Source: Flavobacteriales bacterium
Lineage (GTDB): Bacteria; Bacteroidota; Bacteroidia; Flavobacteriales_E; Vicingaceae
Length of the DNA: 5,316 nt
Assembly: GCA_002402165.1 (NCBI GenBank)
Contig: NVVI01000001.1
Span: 7,441 to 12,756 of the forward strand
Reading direction: 5' to 3'
Positions 1 through 5,316 of this stretch are shown here, piece after piece. The notes under the pieces were generated by a model. The model searched no databases. It was given only the letters and a program-made list of their open reading frames with translations, and was not told the origin of the DNA. Positions within the stretch are counted from its first letter, which is position 1, and every line of letters begins with the position of its first letter. Made by a program: the position numbers and the translations under genes.

Positions 1-3000
1 CTTGCAACAGCTATTCCGAATGCAACTTGGACGATAGTAAATAATGGTACTCCTAATCCTATTGGAACATTTTGTTGGACACCTACCCCTTTAGATTCTG
101 GTTTAAATGTTTTTGCTATAATTCTTGTAGATGATGCCTGCCCTGTTACTGGAACGCAAACTTTTACTTTTGATATAACGGTATATGATCAACCTTACGC
201 TGGTCCTGATCAAATAATATGTGGAAATCAGTCTGCCCAATTAAACGCTTCAGGAGGAGGAGGGTTTACATGGACAGTAATTTCTGGAGACCCTATTGTC
301 CTCGGAACAAATTTTAGTTGTAATCCGTGTTCAAATCCGCTGGCAAGCCCTGCTGTAACTACAACCTATTTATTAACGAGTACCCTCACATCCTCATGTA
401 TTAATGTAGATACCGTTACCATTAAAGTTGTAACTGATTTTACTTTAATTACTACACAAAATGATACTGGAATATGCTTGGGAGAAACAATAGATTTTAC
501 AGTAACAACAAGCCCTCCTGGTAACTATAATTACTCTTGGATACCTCCTGGAATTATGACTAATCCAAACGGTGCTCTAACCACAGGTTTATTTAATACT
601 TCGGGAACGAATATGATAATTGTAGAGGTTGATACAAATGGAGGCTGTGTTAAATCTGACACACTATATGTCAATGTATCTACCAGTGTTGTGCCTAACA
701 TAACTATTTTAACGCCAGATACTACTTTGGTATGTATTACAACTTTGCAAATAGATTTAGACTTAGGTGGAGGAATCCCTACCAGTTGTGGGCCTAGTCC
801 AACAAACACATGCTCAAGTGCTGCAACACAAACAAACGTAGGTGTTGCTACAGGAGCAAACAGCACCACTTCATGGCCAGCACCTTATGGGAATTGGTAT
901 AGAAATGCCAGGCACCAATTTTTATACACTGCCGCTGAGTTAAATGCCATGGGTATAATTGGAGGTAAAATAACTGAAATTGCTTGGGAAATTACCCAGA
1001 TAAATGGTACTACAACCTACAATAGCTATCAGATGAAAATGGGTTGCACCTCAACTGCAAGTTTATCTACATGGGAAACTGGTCTTACTCAGGTATTAAA
1101 CCCAGTAAATATTAATGTTGCTGTTGGAATAAATGTTCATGTGCTAGATGTTGCTTATGAATGGGATGGTGTATCTAATTTGGTAATTGAGATTTGCTAC
1201 GATAACTTAGCTGTTACCTATACACAGAATTCTATTACTCCTTGGACTACCACTACATTTACTTCAAGTATTTATTACAGAAGTGATTCACAACCAGCTT
1301 GTCCAATTACAACAACAACAGGAACAAGTACGAATAGACCAGTAACTAGGTTTACGTGGTGCCCAACAGCACCAGATCCAAATATGTATTGGTATGATTG
1401 GACTCCTGGCACTACTTTAAATGATTCTACCATACAAAACCCTATTGCAACACCTAACGGGGCTACTCAATATATTATAACAGTAACTGATACGCTTGGT
1501 GGTTGTGTAGATTCTGACACAATAAATGTATATGTTGGTTGTTGTTTAACTCAAGTTATTACATCTACTGACGTTACTTGTGGTGGCGGAAATGATGGTC
1601 AAATTATTGTCTCTGTAACTGGTGCAAATCCTAATTTTATTATTGCATTTTATGATAGTTTAGGAACAACATTAATACAAAGTACACCTAACGTTTTAAT
1701 GGACAGTTTAAATAACATTGTTGCTGGAACTTACATCATAAACATTACAGACATGACTGGATGTACAACAATAGATACTGTTGTAATTACAGAGCCTCTC
1801 CCATTAATTATTACTAGCATTACTTCTGACACAACAGTTTGTATTAATTCAACCTCTACCATATTTGCAACTTTTACTGGAGGAACTCCTGTTGTAACCG
1901 CAAATTGGGATAATGGGCTAGTTGGAAATGGGCCGCATATTATTACACCTACTGGCAACACCATTTATACTGTTACAGTAGTAGATGCTATTGGCTGTAC
2001 TGTTAGTGATAGTATCTGGGTTTTACTATTTGATGTTATTTCTCCAGCTATAATTACTAGTAACGCAATATTAAAAGATAGTATATGCCCTGGAGATTCT
2101 GTCGTGTTAACTACACTTTCTCCAACTGGAGGGTCTGGTGTAGGTTATAATTACAGTTGGTACAACGGTAATAATGTTCTAGTAGATACTGGTTTAACCA
2201 CTACTGTTTTTCCTGCATATTCTGGAGAAATATTTAGTGTTGTTGTTGGTGATGATTGCACAACACCTCTGCAAACCGTAACTCTTCCTATTTATTGGGC
2301 TCCAGTACTGCAACCAAGCTATACAACAGATACAACTAATGGTTGTTTCCCTATAGCAATTAATTTAACAAACACCACTCCTAACTCTTATTTAATTGCT
2401 CAATCAAACTGGGATTTTGGAGATGGAACAAATGTTAATTTTAATAACCCGACAATATTACATAACTATAATAGTCCGGGATGTTATGATGTAACGTTAA
2501 CTATAACTTCTATTTATGGTTGTGTTACGGATACGATTATGCCAAACATGCAAATTTGTGCTTATCCTTATCCAAGAGCAGATTTTTCAATTAACCCACA
2601 GCCAGCCGATTATTTGAATACTGAAATTACTTTTACAAATGAAAGTTATAACAGCCTTGTTAACGATTGGATATTTAGTTTTGGAACTCCTGCTACTTCT
2701 ACCGAAACAAATCCTGTTGTGATTTTCCCTCCTGACGTTCCAGGTGTTTATCCAACACAACTAATTGTTACCAATCAGTTTGGATGTAAAGATTCTATAA
2801 CAATGGATGTTATAATTGATGGTATTTACTTGTTTTATGTTCCAAATGCCTTCACTCCAGATGGTGATGGTGTTAACGAGATATTTAGACCATACGGTGA
2901 GGGTATTGACTTCAGCCAATATACAATGGAGATTTTTGACAGATGGGGTGAGCTAGTTTTTAGTACCGACAATGCTGAAAGAGGATGGGATGGAACTTAT

Positions 3001-3108
3001 AAAGGAAAAACACTTTCAGTTGGAACTTATGTATGGAAAATTATTGCTAAAGAAAAATACACCTCTATCATACATGATAATTATGGCCATGTGAATTTGA
3101 TTAGATAA
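1..3108 (+). CDS. Giant multidomain T9SS-exported surface protein, type B (CHU_C) sorting domain; 5'-partial
   Basis: The frame is open from base 1 to the TAA at 3106-3108 (1035 residues), so the start lies upstream. The TTG at 478 is an internal Leu codon, not a start. Residue numbers count from the window edge. Modules in order: a cadherin/Ig-like end (about 1-63, with FCWTP and a D.CP motif); Ig-like modules (about 64-145 and 146-232); an Ig-like module split by an inserted domain (234-261 and 456-511, insert 262-455); a SprB repeat (516-599, VTCGGGNDG to TEP); two more Ig-like modules (about 600-766); a PKD module (767-856, WDFGDG at 804-809); a degenerate PKD-like module (858-940); and the CHU_C/TIGR04131-type domain (943-1035, PNAFTPDGDG at 948-957, RWGE at 981-984, GWDG at 995-998). 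The family is exported by the type IX secretion system of Bacteroidota and ends up on the surface or released, often as adhesins or gliding-related proteins. The specific ligand cannot be told. The gene is Thr/Asn-rich and followed by a strong terminator. Confidence 0.95.
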   Translation, partial: LATAIPNATWTIVNNGTPNPIGTFCWTPTPLDSGLNVFAIILVDDACPVTGTQTFTFDITVYDQPYAGPDQIICGNQSAQLNASGGGGFTWTVISGDPIVLGTNFSCNPCSNPLASPAVTTTYLLTSTLTSSCINVDTVTIKVVTDFTLITTQNDTGICLGETIDFTVTTSPPGNYNYSWIPPGIMTNPNGALTTGLFNTSGTNMIIVEVDTNGGCVKSDTLYVNVSTSVVPNITILTPDTTLVCITTLQIDLDLGGGIPTSCGPSPTNTCSSAATQTNVGVATGANSTTSWPAPYGNWYRNARHQFLYTAAELNAMGIIGGKITEIAWEITQINGTTTYNSYQMKMGCTSTASLSTWETGLTQVLNPVNINVAVGINVHVLDVAYEWDGVSNLVIEICYDNLAVTYTQNSITPWTTTTFTSSIYYRSDSQPACPITTTTGTSTNRPVTRFTWCPTAPDPNMYWYDWTPGTTLNDSTIQNPIATPNGATQYIITVTDTLGGCVDSDTINVYVGCCLTQVITSTDVTCGGGNDGQIIVSVTGANPNFIIAFYDSLGTTLIQSTPNVLMDSLNNIVAGTYIINITDMTGCTTIDTVVITEPLPLIITSITSDTTVCINSTSTIFATFTGGTPVVTANWDNGLVGNGPHIITPTGNTIYTVTVVDAIGCTVSDSIWVLLFDVISPAIITSNAILKDSICPGDSVVLTTLSPTGGSGVGYNYSWYNGNNVLVDTGLTTTVFPAYSGEIFSVVVGDDCTTPLQTVTLPIYWAPVLQPSYTTDTTNGCFPIAINLTNTTPNSYLIAQSNWDFGDGTNVNFNNPTILHNYNSPGCYDVTLTITSIYGCVTDTIMPNMQICAYPYPRADFSINPQPADYLNTEITFTNESYNSLVNDWIFSFGTPATSTETNPVVIFPPDVPGVYPTQLIVTNQFGCKDSITMDVIIDGIYLFYVPNAFTPDGDGVNEIFRPYGEGIDFSQYTMEIFDRWGELVFSTDNAERGWDGTYKGKTLSVGTYVWKIIAKEKYTSIIHDNYGHVNLIR
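784..1365 (+). other. Inserted ~194-aa domain inside an Ig-like module of the surface protein
   Basis: Residues about 262-455 differ from the repeat modules around them. They begin with a Cys-rich lead (SCGPSPTNTCSS) and continue with a Gly/Ser/Thr stretch, an aromatic segment (APYGNWYRNARHQFLYTAAEL), a GGKITEIAWEI strand, a KMGCT motif, an EWDGVSNLVIEICYDN segment, and a closing RPVTRFTWC. I remember similar segments from other secreted Bacteroidota proteins but know no established name for them. The preceding PDTTLVC...LDLGGG half and the following YDWTPGTTLNDSTIQNPIA half together make one ordinary Ig-like module, which is why I call this an insertion. Boundaries are approximate. The fold looks beta-rich; function is unknown. 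Confidence 0.6.
1546..1797 (+). other. SprB repeat domain in the surface protein
   Basis: Residues 516-599 show the SprB repeat pattern: TSTDVTCGGGNDGQIIVSV near the start, a VAGTYIINITDMTGC core and a closing VVITEP. In the family the start reads roughly 'vtCnGgnDGsi.v...G' and the end 'GtY.v.vtD..GC..t..v.itqP'. The repeat is named after SprB, the mobile gliding adhesin of Flavobacterium johnsoniae. One copy is visible here, so this protein is not necessarily a SprB orthologue. The usual 'PYtYsW' piece is replaced by NFIIAFYDS. Confidence 0.8.
2827..3105 (+). other. CHU_C / gliding-motility-associated C-terminal domain (T9SS type B sorting signal)
   Basis: The last ~93 residues carry the family hallmarks: YVPNAFTPDGDGVNEIF at the start, a central YTMEIFDRWGELVF strand pair, GWDGTYKGK, and VGTYVWKI before a short basic tail. 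In Bacteroidota this domain directs proteins through the type IX secretion system. The type B class is generally longer than type A and its cargo depends on a PorP/SprF-like partner. No such partner gene is in the window; sprF-like genes sometimes follow such cargo genes, but here a terminator follows instead. Confidence 0.95.
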
Positions 3109-3126
3109 CCTAAAATATTTGTTATT

Positions 3127-3161
3127 AAAAAAGCCGTTAGCATATGCTAACGGTTTTTTTT
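3127..3161. terminator. Bidirectional intrinsic terminator between convergent genes
   Basis: A perfect 20-base palindrome at 3134-3153 folds into an 8-bp stem (CCGTTAGC paired with GCTAACGG) with an ATAT loop. It is flanked by A6 on the left (3127-3132) and T8 on the right (3154-3161). The A and T runs can extend the stem, and each gives a U-tract in one transcription direction. It lies 25 bases after the stop of the + strand surface-protein gene and 11 bases after the stop of the last - strand gene, so it can serve both. The symmetry makes the + direction slightly better, since the stem can close with a G-U pair there and has an A-C mismatch on the other strand. Confidence 0.92.
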
Positions 3162-3164
3162 ATT

Positions 3165-3305
3165 TTAGTTGTTTCTTTTTTCAAAGTCTTCTTTTTTTTT
3201 GGATTTCACCCTTTTTACTATTAAGTAAATTAGAGCAGCTACAACAAAAATAAAGCCTCCAAGATAAAGCAGAAACATGAAAATTCCGAGACCAGCAATT
3301 ATCAT
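3165..3305 (-). CDS. 46-aa single-pass membrane protein, last gene of the operon
   Basis: An ATG at 3305-3303 overlaps the TGA of the YbjQ gene as ATGA, and the frame runs 46 codons to TAA at 3167-3165. The product starts MIIAGLGIFMFLLYLGG, has one continuous hydrophobic stretch at about residues 2-30, then a strongly basic tail (KRVKSKKK at 31-38) and a charged end (EDFEKRNN). By the positive-inside rule the tail is cytoplasmic and the very short N-terminus faces the periplasm. There is no cleavable signal-peptide pattern. I do not recognise a family. The 4-base overlap, the coherent hydrophobic/basic layout and the terminator right after the stop argue that it is a real gene. It contains an A9 run on the coding strand (3200-3192). 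Function is unknown; it could anchor or partner the YbjQ protein. Confidence 0.75.
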   Translation of the reverse strand: MIIAGLGIFMFLLYLGGFIFVVAALIYLIVKRVKSKKKEDFEKRNN

Positions 3306-3619
3306 TGTCTTAATTTTACAGCAGTACCATAAGCAAGCATTTCTGCAGCACCTTGCATAACTGTTGAAGTAGTAAACCTAACATTTACTATAGCATCTGC
3401 TCCAACTCTAACAGCATCATCTAACATTCTTTTAATGGCTTGCTCTCGAGAATCTGCTAATAGCTGTGTGTATTCAGAAATTTCTCCTCCTATAATGTTT
3501 TTTAAACCAGCAAAAATATCTCTACCAATGTTTCTTGCTCTTACAGTACTTCCCCTAACTATTCCTAAGGTTTCTGTGATTTCTTTTCCGTGTATTGTTT
3601 CTGTAGTTACGTATATCAT
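3302..3619 (-). CDS. YbjQ/UPF0145 family protein (putative heavy-metal-binding domain)
   Basis: The 105-aa product matches the whole length of the YbjQ family (E. coli YbjQ is about 107 aa). It has an N-terminal TTETIHGKEITETLGIVRG segment, the signature NIGRDIFAGLKNIIGGEISEY (30-50), a helix with SREQAIKRMLDDA, the core RVGADAIVNVRF (71-82) and the closing EMLAYGTAVKLR (93-104). No signal peptide or membrane segment is seen, so it should be cytoplasmic. The family label 'heavy-metal-binding' is a database name; no Cys or clustered His that would bind metal is present here, and the role is unknown. Its ATG overlaps the TGA of the glycosyltransferase gene by ATGA, and its own TGA overlaps the start of the 46-aa membrane protein, so it sits in the middle of a coupled operon. 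No Shine-Dalgarno is visible, as is usual in this phylum. Confidence 0.92.
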   Translation of the reverse strand: MIYVTTETIHGKEITETLGIVRGSTVRARNIGRDIFAGLKNIIGGEISEYTQLLADSREQAIKRMLDDAVRVGADAIVNVRFTTSTVMQGAAEMLAYGTAVKLRQ

Positions 3620-5238
3620 AATGCGTGTTTTTTAGAATAAATTTCAATCCATATCGAATTATTTTCAGTTCTGTGTATTAATTCAAAAATACTACTTTGT
3701 GCAATACTTTTATAGTGCTCGGATAAATCTATGCTTTCAAACACATAAAAACAACTACTGCAATTGTGCATTCTATTGTCAATAGGCACAACATTAGTAA
3801 AAACTTTATTTGATTCCAAATAACCAGCTAATGGTCGTTCTATAGCATGCCTAAACAAAAATGGAGCTTTTATTGTCCGAGAATAATTATCATCTTCTTC
3901 TAAAAACTTAATGGCTTCAATTCTAGATTTACAGACATCAGAATAATTATTGGTATCATCTCCAAAGTTAGAATCTGACGACATATAATAAAAGGAAAAA
4001 CAAATCGACACAACTGTTACAAGTGGCAGAATTACTTTTTTAACATATGAAATTTTTTGAACAAAATACAATCCTATCATAATGTAAATTGGTATAACGC
4101 ATAATAAATATCTTAAACTATCAAATTGAGCTGATGAAAAAAGAATGTAAATTACTATGAAAATTGAAAAAATGGAAATAATATTTCCGTGCTTATTATT
4201 TGTTTTATATATATCCCAAAAAAATAACTTTAGTAATGAAATTAATAATATAGGTATAACTATCATCGAAAGGAGATCAGGTAATATCCAGTATTTAAAA
4301 AATATTTTCATCATAGAAAATGCAGTCACAATTACTAAAAGTCTTACCCAAACAGGATATTTCCTATTGAATAAAATAGCTGAAATAAACAAAACAATTA
4401 TAATAGGCCTTCTCCCTTGTCCAATAAAAACATAATGCATGGTATGCATAATTCTTTCATGATAAATCTCCCAATTAAATTCAAAAGCCTCTACTCGGAT
4501 TGGCATTAAAAACCAACCATATATTATTTTTAATAAAACAAAATGAAATCCTAATACTAATAAAGGTAAACTTAAAATGATATATTTTTTGATAGTCTGT
4601 TTCAAATAAAATTTCTCTTCTTTATATAAAAAATCTTTTATAAAACTCCAAATAATAATAGCCGCGATAGGAAAGACCCCTGATTCTTTAGTCAAAACCA
4701 AACAAATACCAAACAGTAAATATGGTACTTGTTTCTTTTTGTAATGAAAGTAAATAGTTAATAAAGTAAATATAGTTAGCATGACTTCTGGCAACACTAG
4801 AGAAAATTGCCCGTGAAAAATACTTTGAGTAGCAAAAATTAATACGGTATAAAAACCTACTTCCTTATTGAAGAGGTTTCTTCCTATTATATAAATTGAA
4901 ATTAATAAAATAACTGATAGGGTTGATGCAAAAAGATGAGTTGAAAAAATACTTACCCCAAAAATTAAACACCAAATACCACCTAAAAAAAAGAACATGA
5001 GTGGATGTCCCCAATGATCCTCTAGAGCTAGTGAGTTTGGAAACATGCTTGGTCCATAAATTCCCATTTTTCTAACAGAAGGCCCATAAACCCATAGTTC
5101 ATCACTAAAATATGGAAGTAACATGTCTTGAAACTTAAACACAACTAACACTAAACAAACAATAAGGGTGAAGACAAAATAAATATCTGTGAATAATATC
5201 GATAATTTACCTATGCCAATTCTTGACTTTAATTTCAA
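3616..5238 (-). CDS. Polytopic GT-C glycosyltransferase (GT39/ArnT/PMT_2-like), TTG start
   Basis: The 540-aa product has a basic N-terminus (MKLKSRIGIGK), a first membrane helix at about 16-36, and an exposed loop with a SDE motif (D46, E47), the position where GT-C enzymes of the PMT/ArnT type carry a catalytic Asp. The same loop continues to HWGHPLMFFF at 75-84. About 11-13 hydrophobic helices follow up to residue 418, with LVLPEVML (147-154), LTKESGVFP (182-190) and SLRYLLCVIP (374-383), all typical places in this superfamily. Residues 420-540 form a soluble, probably periplasmic domain with a CSSC pair (493-496). Such enzymes move a sugar from a polyprenyl-phosphate donor to a lipid, glycan or protein on the outer face of the inner membrane; the acceptor here is not evident. 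The TTG start is chosen because it overlaps the TGA of the preceding T9SS gene (TTGA), an in-frame TAA stands two codons upstream, and the next ATG (residue 39) would cut off helix 1. Confidence 0.83.
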   Translation of the reverse strand: MKLKSRIGIGKLSILFTDIYFVFTLIVCLVLVVFKFQDMLLPYFSDELWVYGPSVRKMGIYGPSMFPNSLALEDHWGHPLMFFFLGGIWCLIFGVSIFSTHLFASTLSVILLISIYIIGRNLFNKEVGFYTVLIFATQSIFHGQFSLVLPEVMLTIFTLLTIYFHYKKKQVPYLLFGICLVLTKESGVFPIAAIIIWSFIKDFLYKEEKFYLKQTIKKYIILSLPLLVLGFHFVLLKIIYGWFLMPIRVEAFEFNWEIYHERIMHTMHYVFIGQGRRPIIIVLFISAILFNRKYPVWVRLLVIVTAFSMMKIFFKYWILPDLLSMIVIPILLISLLKLFFWDIYKTNNKHGNIISIFSIFIVIYILFSSAQFDSLRYLLCVIPIYIMIGLYFVQKISYVKKVILPLVTVVSICFSFYYMSSDSNFGDDTNNYSDVCKSRIEAIKFLEEDDNYSRTIKAPFLFRHAIERPLAGYLESNKVFTNVVPIDNRMHNCSSCFYVFESIDLSEHYKSIAQSSIFELIHRTENNSIWIEIYSKKHAL

Positions 5239-5240
5239 TA
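5234..5240 (-). promoter_or_regulatory. TTGA stop/start overlap deciding the TTG start of the glycosyltransferase
   Basis: On the - strand the bases TAT-TGA end the T9SS type A gene, while TTG (5238-5236) begins the glycosyltransferase one frame over. The layout is the same as the ATGA overlaps at 3619-3616 and 3305-3302. No Shine-Dalgarno is seen, so starting probably depends on ribosomes ending the upstream gene. TTG should lower the yield compared with ATG. Confidence 0.7.
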
Positions 5241-5316
5241 TTTAATAATTTTTGTTTGATAATAAATTTGAGACTTGTAACTTAAGTTAATAAAATAGAC
5301 TCCTGCATTTAAATTA
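5235..5316 (-). CDS. C-terminal tail of a T9SS type A sorted protein (partial, enters from right edge)
   Basis: On the - strand one frame runs from the window edge for 26 codons to TGA at 5237-5235. It reads NLNAGVYFINLSYKS, then QIYYQTKIIKY. This is the standard end of the type A T9SS C-terminal sorting domain (TIGR04183/Por_Secre_tail type): a Gly-Val-Tyr-Phe turn and strand, a short hairpin, then a Thr-Lys-Ile-Ile-Lys basic end. The rest of the protein lies outside the window, so its function is unknown. Its stop overlaps the TTG start of the glycosyltransferase gene. The fragment is short, but pattern and stop position agree well. Confidence 0.8.
   Translation of the reverse strand, partial: NLNAGVYFINLSYKSQIYYQTKIIKY

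Noticed and set aside
478..480. TTG as a start codon for an 876-aa protein
   Set aside because: The same frame is open and module-like back to base 1 (Ig-like sequence with Cys and SCNPC motifs), so the TTG is an internal Leu codon.
531..869. 112-aa open frame on the - strand
   Set aside because: It lies fully within the surface-protein gene, with no recognisable domain; it is a shadow of the Thr-rich coding strand.
1731..1964. 77-aa open frame on the - strand
   Set aside because: Antisense to the SprB/Ig-like region, no family features, explained by the coding strand.
3435..3635. 66-aa open frame on the + strand
   Set aside because: Antisense to the conserved YbjQ core; the YbjQ match is clear.
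3684..3691. TATTTTTG on the - strand, fitting the Bacteroidota -7 pattern TAnnTTTG, as an internal promoter for ybjQ
   Set aside because: No TTTG/TTG element at the expected ~20-base distance upstream, and such matches are frequent in AT-rich coding sequence; the overlaps already explain expression.
4157..4435. 92-aa open frame on the + strand
   Set aside because: Antisense to the membrane glycosyltransferase; its composition follows from the opposite strand.
5278..5289. 12-bp perfect palindrome TAACTTAAGTTA, possible operator
   Set aside because: It lies inside the coding tail of the T9SS type A gene (NLSY), is weak AT-rich sequence, and does not extend; chance is the simplest explanation.

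Overview
The window looks like a piece of a chromosome from Bacteroidota, probably Flavobacteriia and close to the Crocinitomicaceae/Fluviicola type of marine or freshwater gliding bacteria. The reasons are low GC, large Thr/Asn-rich secreted proteins built from Ig-like, SprB and PKD domains, type IX secretion (T9SS) sorting domains of both type A and type B, and no Shine-Dalgarno sequences. The genus is inferred; the phylum is well supported.

Region 1 (1-3108, + strand) is the 3' part of one very large surface-protein gene that is open to the left edge, so its start lies outside. At least 1035 residues are visible: a chain of Ig-like modules, one of which is interrupted by a ~194-residue inserted domain, then a SprB repeat, further Ig-like modules, two PKD-type modules and a C-terminal gliding-motility-associated (CHU_C, T9SS type B) sorting domain. 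Region 2 (3109-3164) is a short convergent intergenic space holding a strong hairpin with T-runs on both sides, able to end transcription from both directions.

Region 3 (3165-5316, - strand) is a tightly packed operon, read right to left. It starts with the last 26 codons of a T9SS type A cargo gene, entering from the right edge. A 540-aa GT-C type membrane glycosyltransferase follows, then a 105-aa YbjQ/UPF0145 protein, then a 46-aa single-pass membrane protein. All three junctions are 4-base stop/start overlaps (TTGA, ATGA, ATGA), so the genes are very likely co-transcribed and translationally coupled. The TTGA junction also explains the TTG start of the glycosyltransferase.

Together the window is about making and decorating the cell surface. 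Two T9SS-exported proteins converge on each other, and one shares an operon with a polyprenyl-phosphate-sugar type glycosyltransferase. How YbjQ and the small membrane protein fit that theme is not evident from sequence. No RNA genes, mobile elements or CRISPR arrays were seen, and no gene-free stretch exceeds 60 bases.
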